64,000 nt of DNA from Eubacterium sp. ER2 (GCF_000765215.1 NZ_JPJE01000006.1:1-64000), one strand, 5' to 3'; positions 41,187 through 50,756 are shown, counted from the first letter of the stretch. Program-made: numbers and translations. The notes: generated by a model from the sequence alone, not told the origin.

Positions 41187-42050
41187 ATGGTAACAGGAAG
41201 AGAAGAGATAGAAAAGTTATTTGCGGAAGCCGACAAAAAACAAATTGCGATCCCTCATTTTAATCATTCGGATTTTTGGGACATGTCTTTTATTACAGAG
41301 GCGGCTGAGGAGGAGAATTCACCAGTCATTATTGCGTGTCTGCCCAAGGTTATACAGGCAATTGGCATAGAGAAGCTGGGAGCAGTGGCCAGGATCACGA
41401 TGGAACAAAGCCGTGTGCCGGTAATCTATCATCTCGATCACTGTCACAGCGTTGAGATGTGCATGGAAGCGGTGGATAATGGGTACAACTCTGTAATGAT
41501 TGACGGAGCGGATCTTCCTCTGGAGGAAAATATTGAGACTGTCAGGAAAGTGGTGGATTATGCACATAAGAGAAATGTCCACGTGGAAGCAGAGATAGGA
41601 AAAATCAAAAGTGCTGGGGAGGAGGGCTACACTCCAAAAGGAGAGCTGGCGGCCCTGGAGGATGCCCGGCGTCTGGCGGAGGAGACAAAAGTGGATGCCC
41701 TGGCAGTGTCTATAGGAAGTGAGCATGGCTTTTACAGCCATGCTCCCCGGCTGGATTATGAACTGCTGGAGAAATTACACAAGGCGTTGCAGCTCCCGTT
41801 GGTCCTTCACGGGGGATCAGGTATCCCAAGAGAAGATGTCAGAAGAGCCATTGCCGGCGGTATCCGGAAAGTAAATGTAGGTACACAGATTAGATATACC
41901 TATATGAAATCAGTGGAGGAAGCTATCAGGATGATGGGGGCCGAGACACACACTGCGGATATTATGTCAGAGGCTAAAAAGGAAGTGAAAAAAGTGCTGA
42001 GAGAATGCATTGTCACCTGCCGCGGTGAAGAAGGGGCTGGCTGGAGATAA
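41187..42050 (+). CDS. Class II ketose-bisphosphate aldolase (GatY/KbaY-like)
   Basis: The 287-residue enzyme has the class II aldolase zinc site: YHLDHCHS with the catalytic Asp and first His, HVEAEIGKIK, GSEHGFY and LHGGSGIP. It splits a ketose bisphosphate into dihydroxyacetone phosphate and an aldehyde. It differs from the housekeeping fba at 45300 (for example DHCHS versus DHGTY). AGTAGGAGG precedes the ATG. Confidence 0.88.
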   Translation: MVTGREEIEKLFAEADKKQIAIPHFNHSDFWDMSFITEAAEEENSPVIIACLPKVIQAIGIEKLGAVARITMEQSRVPVIYHLDHCHSVEMCMEAVDNGYNSVMIDGADLPLEENIETVRKVVDYAHKRNVHVEAEIGKIKSAGEEGYTPKGELAALEDARRLAEETKVDALAVSIGSEHGFYSHAPRLDYELLEKLHKALQLPLVLHGGSGIPREDVRRAIAGGIRKVNVGTQIRYTYMKSVEEAIRMMGAETHTADIMSEAKKEVKKVLRECIVTCRGEEGAGWR

Positions 42051-42067
42051 AATAAGGAGAGATGAGG

Positions 42068-42328
42068 ATGTACGCTAAAGAAGTGACAATTAACAATCCC
42101 ACAGGCCTGCATGCACGGCCTGCCACACAGCTTGTAAGAGAAGCGGAGAAATATCAGTCTGAGATCAGGATTATAAAAGAGAATATGGTGATCAATCCTA
42201 AGAGCATTTTTAATGTACTGGCAGCGGGACTTTCCCAGGGAATCGCCATCACAGTAGAGGCGGAAGGGACGGATGAAAGGGAGGCTGTGGACAGCCTGTG
42301 CAGATTTATTGAAGATCTAAAGGAGTGA
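42068..42328 (+). CDS. ptsH: HPr, phosphocarrier protein
   Basis: This 86-residue HPr has the active His15 (GLHARPA) and regulatory Ser46 (PKSIFNV). Unlike the Crh-like copy at 24756 it can pass phosphate from Enzyme I to EIIA. AAGGAG is 8 bases from ATG 42068; the ATG at 42062 is too close to that site. The stop overlaps the start region of ptsI. A dedicated HPr inside a sugar operon is unusual. Confidence 0.92.
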   Translation: MYAKEVTINNPTGLHARPATQLVREAEKYQSEIRIIKENMVINPKSIFNVLAAGLSQGIAITVEAEGTDEREAVDSLCRFIEDLKE

Positions 42329-42333
42329 GGCGT

Positions 42334-44061
42334 ATGATTGGCAGAGGAATTGCAGCGTCCAGGGGAAAAGCCTTGGCAAGGGCAATGGCTGCAGAGACGC
42401 AGCAGCAGATAGACTTGGAGAAAAAGAGTAAAGAAAATCTGCTACATTCTGTGGAAAGAGTGAAAGAGGCTATAGACTCTATCGCTGAAGAGATGAAGGA
42501 TGAGGAAACACGCCTTGAAGGCGAAGAGGAAGCAATGCGTCTTGAGATTGTTCAGATGCAGCATACTATGCTGTCAGACGCTGTTTTTCATGACAGTATC
42601 AGAAAAGAACTGGAAGAGGGATATGCACCTGAGAGTGCTGTGGCCAGATGTATCGAGGCCCAGTGCCGTATGCTGGAAGCTATTGGAGATGCATATCTTG
42701 CAGCGCGCACGGACGATTTCCGGGATGTGGGAAACAGGATCATCTGCAGGCTTCTCGGAAAAAGGTATCCGGATCTTGGGAAACTGGAGGAGGATGTGAT
42801 ATTGACAGGAGAAAATATCTCACCCTCCGTGCTGGCTGGAGCGAAAAAGGGAAAAGTAAAAGGACTTCTGCTTGCAAAGGGATCCCGAACAGCCCATGTG
42901 TGCATACTTGCCGCCAATATGGGAATTCCTGCGGTTGTAGGATGCATCGGTGCAGAGAAGATCAAGGATGGGGATATGGTCTTTGTGGACGGGACAGCAG
43001 GGAAAGCTGCCTGGGAAATGGATGAGGCCGCCCGGGCTGATGCATTGGCTGAGACAGTGAGCTATCAGGAAAAACAGAAAATTTTGGAGAAATATACAGA
43101 GAAAAAAGGTCAGACAAAGGACAAGGTTTCTGTGCAGATTATGGCGAATATCATGGATGCCCAGGCGGCAGAGCAGGCAAAACAGATGGGGGCGGAAGGA
43201 GTCGGGCTTTTTCGCACTGAATTTCTCTATATGGGAAGAAAAGATTTACCGGGAGAGGAAGAACAGTTTCAGGCATACAAAAAAGCGGCAGAGATGCTGC
43301 AAGGACAGCCTCTTGTGATACGCACTATGGATATAGGAGGAGATAAGCAGTCTGAGGCTTTGGAAATTCCGGCAGAGGAAAATCCTTTTCTGGGATATCG
43401 TGCGATTCGCATCTGTCTTGAACGAAAGGAACTTTTTTTTACCCAGCTTAAGGCTGTTTTGCGGGCATCTGCATATGGGAATGTGCGGGTGATGTTTCCT
43501 ATGATCAGCAGTATGGCTGAACTTGAAGAAGCCCTTGCCTGTCTGCAAAAGGCAAAAGACGAGCTTGATCAGCAAAGGATAGCATATGATAAAGATATAC
43601 AGACAGGCATGATGGTGGAGGTGCCCTCTACAGCAATCCTGGCTTCCCGGTTCATCAAAAAGGTGGATTTTTTCAGCATAGGGAGCAATGATCTGACACA
43701 GTATGCACTTGCAGTGGACCGACAGAACGAAAAGGTTTGCGGGCTGTATGATTACTTTGATCCCGGTGTGCTCCACTTGATATACACTGTGATTCGGGCA
43801 TGTGAACAAGAGAATAAGGAATGCTGTCTCTGCGGGGAGATGGCATCAGATCCGCTCGCAGTTCCGGTTCTTCTGGGTATGGGACTGAAAAAATTCAGTG
43901 TAAACCCATCGGCGGTTCCTTTGGTAAAGTATCTTCTCTCAAAATGTGAGTATAAAAAGATCAAACATGATGTACAGTGTATGCTTGAGATGGACGACAG
44001 ACGCCAGATCAAGGAGGAGGCGATGGCTCTTTTGGATGAAGAGTACAGGTCATGGCTTTAG
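42334..44061 (+). CDS. ptsI: PTS Enzyme I
   Basis: The 575-residue protein has the swivelling phospho-His domain (His188 in SRTAHVCIL) and the PEP-binding TIM barrel (GVGLFRTEFLYMGR, MDIGGDK, MFPMI, FFSIGSNDLTQYALAVDR, the active Cys in CCLCGEMA). It moves phosphate from PEP to HPr. Length is standard. AGGAG precedes ATG 42334; an upstream GTG at 42325 is less likely. Together with HPr, EIIA, EIIB and EIIC it makes this operon a complete PTS chain. Confidence 0.93.
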   Translation: MIGRGIAASRGKALARAMAAETQQQIDLEKKSKENLLHSVERVKEAIDSIAEEMKDEETRLEGEEEAMRLEIVQMQHTMLSDAVFHDSIRKELEEGYAPESAVARCIEAQCRMLEAIGDAYLAARTDDFRDVGNRIICRLLGKRYPDLGKLEEDVILTGENISPSVLAGAKKGKVKGLLLAKGSRTAHVCILAANMGIPAVVGCIGAEKIKDGDMVFVDGTAGKAAWEMDEAARADALAETVSYQEKQKILEKYTEKKGQTKDKVSVQIMANIMDAQAAEQAKQMGAEGVGLFRTEFLYMGRKDLPGEEEQFQAYKKAAEMLQGQPLVIRTMDIGGDKQSEALEIPAEENPFLGYRAIRICLERKELFFTQLKAVLRASAYGNVRVMFPMISSMAELEEALACLQKAKDELDQQRIAYDKDIQTGMMVEVPSTAILASRFIKKVDFFSIGSNDLTQYALAVDRQNEKVCGLYDYFDPGVLHLIYTVIRACEQENKECCLCGEMASDPLAVPVLLGMGLKKFSVNPSAVPLVKYLLSKCEYKKIKHDVQCMLEMDDRRQIKEEAMALLDEEYRSWL

Positions 44062-44075
44062 GAGGAGAAAAAGAG

Positions 44076-45044
44076 ATGGAAATGATCAGACTGGGAAGAA
44101 GTGAAATAGAGATTAGCCGTCTGGGTATGGGTACCTGGGCGATCGGCGGTGGACCGGCCTGGGGCGACAGAGATGAAGAACAGTGTATTGAGACGATTGT
44201 ACAGGCCCCGGAAAAGGGGATCAATTTAATAGACACCGCGCCGGCGTATAATTTTGGCAACAGTGAGAGGATTCTGGGAAAGGCTCTGCAAAGAATGGAC
44301 CGCTCTAAAGTGCGGATCATTACAAAGTGCGGGATTGTGTGGGACAGAAAAGGAAGCCTATTTAATAAAGTGGGAGATGTCCAGCTTTACAAAAATCTTT
44401 CCGCGGACTCGCTCCGAAGAGAGGTGGAGGATAGTCTTAAGAGGCTTGGAACAGATTACATAGATGTGTATATGACCCATTGGCAGTCAGTAGAGCCGTA
44501 TTTTACCCCCATACAAGAGACCATGGGGGAACTTATGAAAATGAAAGAGGAAGGCTTGATAAGAGCTGTGGGAGCAGCCAATGTGACTGTGGATCATATA
44601 CGGCAGTATCTGTCCTTTGGTGAACTGGATGTTGTGCAGGGAAAGTACAGTATCCTGGACAGACAGGCCGAGGAGGAGCTTATCCCGTTCTGCTGCGAGA
44701 ACGGCATTACCTTTCAGGCATATTCTCCTTTGGAACAGGGACTTTTAAGCGGCAGATATAAGAAGGACTATGTGCCTAAAGCATCCCAGTCCGGTAAAAA
44801 ATGGTTCCAGAAGGAAAATATGGGAAGAGTTATTGATATGTTGGAAACGTGGGAGCCGCTATGTGAAAAGTACAAATGTACGAAGGCGGATTTGGCGCTT
44901 GCATGGCTCATGGGTCAGGGAGATTACATTAATGTGCTGACCGGTTGTTCCAAGGTGGAGCAGCTTGAAGAAAATGCCAGGGCATTGTCTGTCAAGCTGG
45001 AAAAAAATGACATTGACTGGTTGAGAAAGGTCTCAGAGATTTAA
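44076..45044 (+). CDS. Aldo/keto reductase
   Basis: The 322-residue protein has the AKR barrel: catalytic Asp and Tyr in INLIDTAPAYNFG, Lys in RIITKCG, and the family's YMTHWQS strand with the C-terminal NAD(P)-binding PLEQGLLSGRY. It reduces an aldehyde or oxidises a polyol. GGAGGAG precedes ATG 44076. It is the last gene of the PTS block and may process the aldehyde released by one of the two aldolases. Confidence 0.88.
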   Translation: MEMIRLGRSEIEISRLGMGTWAIGGGPAWGDRDEEQCIETIVQAPEKGINLIDTAPAYNFGNSERILGKALQRMDRSKVRIITKCGIVWDRKGSLFNKVGDVQLYKNLSADSLRREVEDSLKRLGTDYIDVYMTHWQSVEPYFTPIQETMGELMKMKEEGLIRAVGAANVTVDHIRQYLSFGELDVVQGKYSILDRQAEEELIPFCCENGITFQAYSPLEQGLLSGRYKKDYVPKASQSGKKWFQKENMGRVIDMLETWEPLCEKYKCTKADLALAWLMGQGDYINVLTGCSKVEQLEENARALSVKLEKNDIDWLRKVSEI

Positions 45045-45050
45045 AAAAGA

Positions 45051-45078
45051 TTGATGTTTTATATGATTGAACTATAAG
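45051..45078 (+). promoter_or_regulatory. Promoter-like element, upstream copy
   Basis: TTGATG (45051-45056) and TATAAG (45073-45078), 16 bases apart, embedded in a sequence nearly repeated at the fba promoter 145 bases downstream. The spacer TATATGATTGAAC corresponds to TATGTGATTGAGC of the second copy. Confidence 0.4.
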
Positions 45079-45195
45079 CTTGTTTTTGATTTTATGATGA
45101 TATGTGGTGCTTTCTTCTGCCCTTTTGGAGGAGGCGGCTATCACGGGAGTGGATCAGGGAGGAGCGCAGGCAAAAGTGCAGAGCTGTAAAAAAGA

Positions 45196-45224
45196 TTGTC
45201 ATTTTTATGTGATTGAGCTATAAT
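45196..45224 (+). promoter_or_regulatory. fba promoter
   Basis: TTGTCA (45196-45201) and TATAAT (45219-45224) with a 17-base spacer. The leader contains a hairpin (TGTACTGCC with GGCAGTGCA around the palindrome GGGAGTACTCCC) before the ribosome binding site. Confidence 0.75.
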
Positions 45225-45299
45225 AAAAAAAGCGAAGCCTGTACTGCCTTTATGGGAGTACTCCCGGCAGTGCAAAATAAGGAAGTGGAGGAGACTATC

Positions 45300-46163
45300 A
45301 TGTTAGTATCAGCAAAAGAAATGCTTGAAAAAGCAGTAGAAGGCCACTACGCAGTAGGCCAGTTCAACATCAACAATCTGGAGTGGACAAAATCCATCCT
45401 TCTGACAGCAGAGGAGCTGAAATCTCCCGTGATCCTGGGCGTGTCCGAGGGCGCAGGAAAATATATGACAGGTTTCAAGACAGTTGCTGCCATGGTGAAG
45501 GCTATGATCGAGGAGCTGAACATCACAGTTCCGGTTGCCCTTCATCTGGACCATGGAACCTACGAGGGATGCTACAAGTGCATCGAGGCAGGATTTTCAT
45601 CCATCATGTTCGACGGCTCCCACTATCCCATCGAGGAGAACGTAGCTAAGACAAAAGAGCTTGTTGCCGTATGCGCAGAGAAAGGACTGTCTCTGGAGGC
45701 AGAGGTAGGCTCCATCGGCGGCGAGGAAGACGGCGTTGTGGGAATGGGCGAGTGCGCAGATCCCCAGGAGTGCAAGATGATCGCTGACCTGGGCGTTACC
45801 ATGCTGGCAGCCGGCATCGGAAACATCCACGGAAAATATCCGGCAAACTGGCAGGGACTCAGCTTTGAGACTCTGGACGCCATCCAGAAGCTGACAGGCA
45901 AGATGCCTCTCGTACTTCACGGCGGCACAGGTATCCCGGAGGATATGATCAAGAAGGCTATCAGCCTTGGCGTTGCAAAGATCAATGTAAACACAGAGTG
46001 CCAGCTCTCCTTTGCTGACGCTACACGTAAATACATCGAGGCAGGCAAGGATCTTGAGGGCAAGGGCTACGATCCCCGCAAGCTTCTGAAACCGGGCGCA
46101 GACGCGATCATGGCAACTGTAAAAGAGAAGATGGAGTTATTCGGTTCCGTAGGCAAAGCCTAA
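45300..46163 (+). CDS. fba: Fructose-1,6-bisphosphate aldolase, class II
   Basis: The 287-residue glycolytic enzyme splits fructose 1,6-bisphosphate. The zinc site and catalytic Asp are seen in LHLDHGTYE, EAEVGSIGGEEDGVVG, GIGNIHGKY and LHGGTGIP. TGGAGGAG precedes ATG 45300; the frame is open back to 45213 but that part is promoter and leader. Base composition is closer to the rest of the window than to the preceding PTS block. A terminator follows. Confidence 0.93.
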   Translation: MLVSAKEMLEKAVEGHYAVGQFNINNLEWTKSILLTAEELKSPVILGVSEGAGKYMTGFKTVAAMVKAMIEELNITVPVALHLDHGTYEGCYKCIEAGFSSIMFDGSHYPIEENVAKTKELVAVCAEKGLSLEAEVGSIGGEEDGVVGMGECADPQECKMIADLGVTMLAAGIGNIHGKYPANWQGLSFETLDAIQKLTGKMPLVLHGGTGIPEDMIKKAISLGVAKINVNTECQLSFADATRKYIEAGKDLEGKGYDPRKLLKPGADAIMATVKEKMELFGSVGKA

Positions 46164-46193
46164 GAAGAGCCGGCCATATAGTAAGAAGAGCAA

Positions 46194-46230
46194 AGGTGTT
46201 CCGGTCCGGTGAGGGCCGGAGTGCCTTTTT
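46194..46230 (+). terminator. Terminator of fba
   Basis: AGGTGTTCCGGTCC (46194-46207) pairs, with G-U pairs, to GGGCCGGAGTGCCT (46213-46226), then TTTTT. Confidence 0.8.
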
Positions 46231-46267
46231 CTGGTCATACAGGGAAAGAAAGGATACTAAATAAAAT

Positions 46268-48379
46268 ATGAGCGAATTGATTAATATTGCGGAGATCTTT
46301 GGAGAAAATGTATTTGACGACGCAACCATGCAGGAGCGCCTGCCGAAGAAGGTCTATAAAGATCTGAAGAAGATGATCGAGGAGGGCAAGGAGCTTGACC
46401 TTGCCACCGCGGACGTCATTGCCCATGAGATGAAGGAGTGGGCCATCGAGAAGGGAGCCACCCACTACACCCACTGGTTCCAGCCTCTGACAGGGACCAC
46501 GGCGGAGAAGCACGACTCCTTTATCTCCGCTCCTATGGAGAGCGGAAAGGTCCTGATGAGCTTTTCCGGAAAAGAGCTGATCAAGGGCGAGCCGGACGCC
46601 TCCTCCTTCCCCTCCGGCGGACTGAGAGCCACCTTTGAGGCCAGAGGCTACACAGCCTGGGACTGCACCTCTCCCGCCTTTGTGCGCAAAGACGCGGCGG
46701 GGGCCACGCTGTGCATCCCCACAGCCTTCTGCTCCTACACAGGAGAGGCCCTGGACCAGAAGACCCCTCTTCTGCGCTCCATGGAGGCGATCAATGAGCA
46801 GTCTCTGCGGCTGATCCGCCTGTTCGGCAACAATACAGCGAAGAAGGTGACTCCCTCCGTGGGCGCGGAGCAGGAGTATTTCCTGGTGGACGCCAAGAAG
46901 TTCCACGAGAGGAAGGACCTGATCTACACAGGCCGCACCCTCTTTGGCGCCATGCCGCCCAAGGGGCAGGAGCTGGACGACCACTATTTCGGCACCATCC
47001 GCCAGCGGATCGCGTCATTCATGAAGGACGTCAATGAGGAGCTGTGGAAGATGGGCGTGACAGCCAAGACCCAGCACAATGAGGTGGCGCCGGCCCAGCA
47101 CGAGCTGGCTCCCATCTACGCCAAGGCTAATGTGGCGGTGGACCACAACCAGATCATCATGCAGACGCTGAAGCGGGTGGCCTCTGAGCACGGCATGAAG
47201 TGTCTCCTCCACGAGAAGCCCTTTGCCGGCGTCAACGGCTCCGGTAAGCACAACAACTGGTCCCTTACCACGGACGAGGGCAAGAACCTGCTGGATCCGG
47301 GGCGGACACCCCACGAGAACATCCAGTTCCTTCTCGTCCTCACCTGCATCCTGAAGGCGGTGGACGAGCACGCGGCCCTTCTGCGGGAATCCGCCGCTGA
47401 CCCGGGCAATGACCACAGACTGGGAGCCAACGAGGCGCCTCCGGCCATCGTGTCCGTTTTCCTGGGCGAGCAGCTGGAGGACGTGCTGGAGCAGCTGATC
47501 ACCACCGGTGAGGCCACCCACAGCCTGAACACCGGAAAGCTGCAGACCGGCGTGCGCACCCTGCCGGATCTGGCAAAGGATACCTCTGACAGGAACAGGA
47601 CCTCACCCTTTGCCTTTACAGGAAATAAATTCGAGTTCCGTATGGTTGGCTCCAGAGACTCCGTGGCAGCCTCCAACATTGTCCTCAACACCATCGTGGC
47701 GGACGCCTTTGCCCAGGCCTGCGATATCCTGGAGAAGGCGGAGGATTTTGAGAAGGCGGTTCACGACCTGATCAAGCAGTACGCCACAGAGCACTACCGC
47801 ATCGTGTTCAACGGAAACGGCTACGCGGACGAGTGGATCCAGGAGGCCGCAAGAAGGGGGCTTCCCAACATCCGCTCCATGGTGGACGCCATCCCGGCTC
47901 TGGTGACAGAGGACACCATCTCCCTCTTTGAGAAATACCACGTATTTACCCGGGCAGAGCTTGAGTCCCGGGCGGAGATCAAGTACGAGAATTACGCGAA
48001 GGCCATCAACATTGAGGCAAGGACCATGATCGACATGGCCAGCAAGCAGATCATCCCGGCCATCATCAGGTACACGAAGACCCTGGCGGACACAGTGAAC
48101 TCTGTGCGTGAGGCCGGGGCGGACTTCTCCGTGCAGGCCCAGCTCCTGGGCCAGATCTCAGAGCTTCTGGCGGAGACAAAGAAGGCTCTGGACGTGCTGG
48201 TGAAGGAGACAGAGACAGCGGCAGCCATGGAGGAGGGCGAGGCCCAGGCCAGATTCTACCACGACACCGTGTTCCCGGCTATGGAGGCGCTCCGCGCTCC
48301 GGTGGACAGCCTGGAGATGATCGTGGACAAAGAGGCATGGCCCATGCCGTCCTACGGCGACCTCATGTTTGAGGTGTAG
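46268..48379 (+). CDS. glnN: Glutamine synthetase, type III
   Basis: The 703-residue protein is a GSIII (GlnN), much larger than the 440-470 residues of GSI. It joins ammonia to glutamate with ATP. Visible motifs are [20 protein letters not shown] (in part), the family block [11 protein letters not shown], the ATP-site [14 protein letters not shown] and the Arg/Asn-containing [14 protein letters not shown]. The C-terminal 180 residues are helical. A weak AAAGGA lies 13 bases before the ATG. It is flanked by terminators, so is monocistronic. Confidence 0.95.
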   Translation: MSELINIAEIFGENVFDDATMQERLPKKVYKDLKKMIEEGKELDLATADVIAHEMKEWAIEKGATHYTHWFQPLTGTTAEKHDSFISAPMESGKVLMSFSGKELIKGEPDASSFPSGGLRATFEARGYTAWDCTSPAFVRKDAAGATLCIPTAFCSYTGEALDQKTPLLRSMEAINEQSLRLIRLFGNNTAKKVTPSVGAEQEYFLVDAKKFHERKDLIYTGRTLFGAMPPKGQELDDHYFGTIRQRIASFMKDVNEELWKMGVTAKTQHNEVAPAQHELAPIYAKANVAVDHNQIIMQTLKRVASEHGMKCLLHEKPFAGVNGSGKHNNWSLTTDEGKNLLDPGRTPHENIQFLLVLTCILKAVDEHAALLRESAADPGNDHRLGANEAPPAIVSVFLGEQLEDVLEQLITTGEATHSLNTGKLQTGVRTLPDLAKDTSDRNRTSPFAFTGNKFEFRMVGSRDSVAASNIVLNTIVADAFAQACDILEKAEDFEKAVHDLIKQYATEHYRIVFNGNGYADEWIQEAARRGLPNIRSMVDAIPALVTEDTISLFEKYHVFTRAELESRAEIKYENYAKAINIEARTMIDMASKQIIPAIIRYTKTLADTVNSVREAGADFSVQAQLLGQISELLAETKKALDVLVKETETAAAMEEGEAQARFYHDTVFPAMEALRAPVDSLEMIVDKEAWPMPSYGDLMFEV

Positions 48380-48451
48380 AGGTACAGTGTGACTTCCCGG
48401 AACAGTACTTTATAAAACAATAATTCATAAAGTTATAATAAAATGTTCATA

Positions 48452-48501
48452 GCCCTGCACTTGGAATAGCATGACAGATATGCTATCCTAGGTGCAGGGT
48501 A
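48452..48501 (+). terminator. Hairpin after glnN
   Basis: CCCTGCACT...ATAGCAT (48452-48471) pairs with ATGCTATCC...GTGCAGGG (48479-48498); only TATTTTG follows, so it is a modest terminator. Confidence 0.6.
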
Positions 48502-48559
48502 TTTTGTGCCCGGGAAAGGACCGGCACATGCAGGAAGAAAAGGGCAGGAGGACAGGCGC

Positions 48560-49021
48560 ATGACAAGACAGGAATTTCTGACAAGGCTGAGGGAGGCTCT
48601 GGAGAGCGAGCTGGACCGAAGGACTGTGCAGGAAAATGTGGACTATTACAATTCCTATATTATAGAAGAGACGGCAAAGGGAAGACAGGAGAGCGATGTG
48701 ATCGCGGAGCTGGGAGATCCCTGGGTGATCGCCCGCTCTGTCATCGGCATGACCAGTGACGGGCTGGGGGCCGGGACTGCCTATGATGGGGACCCCGGCG
48801 CCGGGAGAGGCCGGGACAGCGGAAGGCAGAGCAGGCAGGAGGGCAGCGCTTCCATCCTTGGGGCCTGGTGGAAGAAGGCGCTTTTTGTCCTGGGCATTAT
48901 CGGCGTGTTCCTCATTGTGATCGCGGTGATCGGTGGGATTTTTTCCCTGCTGATGCCCATTCTTGTGCCGGTGCTGGCGGTTGTGCTCATCCTGCGGCTG
49001 CTGGGCGGTACGAGGCGGTGA
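48560..49021 (+). CDS. DUF1700-like membrane protein
   Basis: The 153-residue protein starts with the helical module seen in DUF1700 proteins (TRQEFLTRLREALESEL...ENVDYYNSYIIEE...VIAELGDPWVIARSVI), followed by a Gly/Asp/Arg-rich linker and two C-terminal membrane spans (about 100-122 and 125-147). Such proteins are often partners of PadR-like regulators, but none is adjacent. GGAGGAC precedes ATG 48560. Function unknown. Confidence 0.75.
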   Translation: MTRQEFLTRLREALESELDRRTVQENVDYYNSYIIEETAKGRQESDVIAELGDPWVIARSVIGMTSDGLGAGTAYDGDPGAGRGRDSGRQSRQEGSASILGAWWKKALFVLGIIGVFLIVIAVIGGIFSLLMPILVPVLAVVLILRLLGGTRR

Positions 49022-49077
49022 GAACAGGCTCGGAGAAAAGGCCCGATTTGGGGCGGTTGAAAATAAAAGACAAAAGT

Positions 49078-49108
49078 AAAAGACCGATGGGGGAGCCATC
49101 GGTCTTTT
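49078..49108 (+). terminator. Terminator after the DUF1700-like gene
   Basis: AGACCGATGG (49081-49090) pairs with CCATCGGTCT (49096-49105), flanked by AAA and TTT. Confidence 0.8.
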
Positions 49109-49253
49109 GAGGGGAGTATAAATAATTAATAAGGGGTTGTAGAAAGTATTCTTTCTACATGCATAAGTATAATATACTGAACTGGAAAAAGCAAGAAAAA
49201 AATTAAAAAAAACTTAATATATAAAAAGACACATAGAAAGCCTGTTTTCGGAC

Positions 49254-49266
49254 ACACTAACAGTGT
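49254..49266. promoter_or_regulatory. Inverted repeat ahead of the Asn-rich gene
   Basis: ACACT (49254-49258), AAC, AGTGT (49262-49266): a short dyad just upstream of the ribosome binding site of the Asn-rich gene, possibly an operator or a 5' leader hairpin. Confidence 0.35.
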
Positions 49267-49291
49267 ACCAAATGAACAGGAGGAATGAAAT

Positions 49292-49492
49292 ATGGCAAAG
49301 AATTGCAATAATTCAAACAACATGGGAAATTCTGAAAATGCATATGAGTCCAAGAAGAACGGGTACAACAAGAACGCGTCTAAAAACTCTTATGACAGAA
49401 ACGCGTCCACGAAAAATGCATCCGGAAAGAACGCATCCAAAAACAAGACAACGGACAGCTACAATTACAGCGACACGACAGACAACTACTAG
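49292..49492 (+). CDS. Small Asn/Lys/Ser-rich protein
   Basis: The 66-residue protein is of very low complexity: about a quarter Asn, plus Lys, Ser, Tyr and Thr, with a loose repeat of (K)NASK/KNASG units between residues 27 and 50 and no hydrophobic segment. I do not recognise the family. GGAGG lies 9 bases before the ATG and a terminator follows 22 bases after the stop, so it looks like a genuine single gene. Its make-up recalls small spore or coat-associated proteins of Clostridia, but this is a guess. Confidence 0.65.
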   Translation: MAKNCNNSNNMGNSENAYESKKNGYNKNASKNSYDRNASTKNASGKNASKNKTTDSYNYSDTTDNY

Positions 49493-49514
49493 AGGGCTGT
49501 CAGCAGGAACCAGG

Positions 49515-49545
49515 GCGGGGATCTCAGGCGGGATCCCCGCTTTTT
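49515..49545 (+). terminator. Terminator of the Asn-rich gene
   Basis: GCGGGGATC (49515-49523) pairs with GATCCCCGC (49532-49540), followed by TTTTT. Confidence 0.88.
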
Positions 49546-49607
49546 CATTGACAAATCCCTTTTTTGACCATAAGATGTAAGTTATAGATCAGTATATGGA
49601 GAGAAAT

Positions 49608-50756
49608 ATGGAAAGAATAGAATTGATCGCGCCCTGCCATTTCGGCCTGGAGGCGGTGCTGAAAAGAGAGATACAGGATCTTGGATACGAGATCTCCGGG
49701 ACAGAGGACGGCAGAGTGACATTTTACGCGGACACGGCCGGCATCTGCCGGGCCAACATTTTCCTGCGGACAGCCGAGAGGGTGCTGCTCAAGGCGGGGG
49801 AATTCAGGGCGGAGACCTTTGACGAGCTGTTTGAGAGAACCAGGGAGATTCCCTGGGAGCGCTACATACCCGCTGACGGGAAATTCTGGGTGGCCAAGGC
49901 GGCCTCTGTGAAGAGCCGGCTGTTCAGCCCCTCGGACATTCAGTCCATCATGAAGAAGGCCATGGTCCGCAGGCTCCAGGAGCACTACCACACGGACTGG
50001 TTTCAGGAGGACGGAGCGGCCTACCCCCTGCGGGTGTTCCTGAAGAAGGACGTGGTCACAGTGGGTATCGACACCTCCGGCGTGTCTCTCCACAAGCGCG
50101 GGTACAGGGAGGTGTCGGGAAAGGCACCCATCACGGAGACGCTGGCGGCGGCGCTGATTATGCTGACGCCCTGGAGGGGAGACCGGATTTTGGTGGATCC
50201 CTTCTGCGGCAGCGGCACATTTCCCATAGAGGCGGCCATGATGGCGGCGGACATCGCGCCGGGCATGAACCGCTCCTTCACGGCGGAGGAGTGGACCAAC
50301 CTGATCCCTCGGAAGGCATGGTATGAGGCGGTGGATGAGGCCTCCTCACGCATACGGGACGATGTGGAGACGGACATCCAGGGCTACGACATTGACGGCT
50401 CTGTCATAAAGGTGGCCAGGCGGAACGCCCGGGAGGCGGGAGTGGACCATCTGATCCATTTCCAGGAGCGGGACGTGAGGGACTTAAGCCACCCGAAGAA
50501 GTACGGCTTCATCATCACCAATCCGCCCTACGGGGAGAGGCTGGAGGACAAGAGGGATCTCCCGGATCTGTACCGGGCCTTTGGGGAGAGCTTCCGGAGG
50601 CTGGACAGCTGGTCCGCCTATATGATCACAAGCTATGAGGACGCGGAGCGGTACTTTGGCAGGAAAGCCCAGAAAAATCGAAAGATCTACAACGGGATGC
50701 TGAAGACCTACTTCTATCAGTTTCCGGGGCCGAAGCCGCCCAGGAAAAATCTGTAA
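49608..50756 (+). CDS. THUMP-domain 23S rRNA methyltransferase (RlmL/YpsC type)
   Basis: The 382-residue protein has an N-terminal ferredoxin-like/THUMP region (about 1-160) and a Rossmann methyltransferase domain with DPFCGSGTFPIEA (SAM binding) and the N6-guanine/adenine-type catalytic NPPYGERL. Relatives methylate guanine at N2 in 23S rRNA. GGAG is 6 bases before ATG 49608; the ATG at 49596 has no site. It begins a run of housekeeping genes with rdgB. Confidence 0.9.
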   Translation: MERIELIAPCHFGLEAVLKREIQDLGYEISGTEDGRVTFYADTAGICRANIFLRTAERVLLKAGEFRAETFDELFERTREIPWERYIPADGKFWVAKAASVKSRLFSPSDIQSIMKKAMVRRLQEHYHTDWFQEDGAAYPLRVFLKKDVVTVGIDTSGVSLHKRGYREVSGKAPITETLAAALIMLTPWRGDRILVDPFCGSGTFPIEAAMMAADIAPGMNRSFTAEEWTNLIPRKAWYEAVDEASSRIRDDVETDIQGYDIDGSVIKVARRNAREAGVDHLIHFQERDVRDLSHPKKYGFIITNPPYGERLEDKRDLPDLYRAFGESFRRLDSWSAYMITSYEDAERYFGRKAQKNRKIYNGMLKTYFYQFPGPKPPRKNL

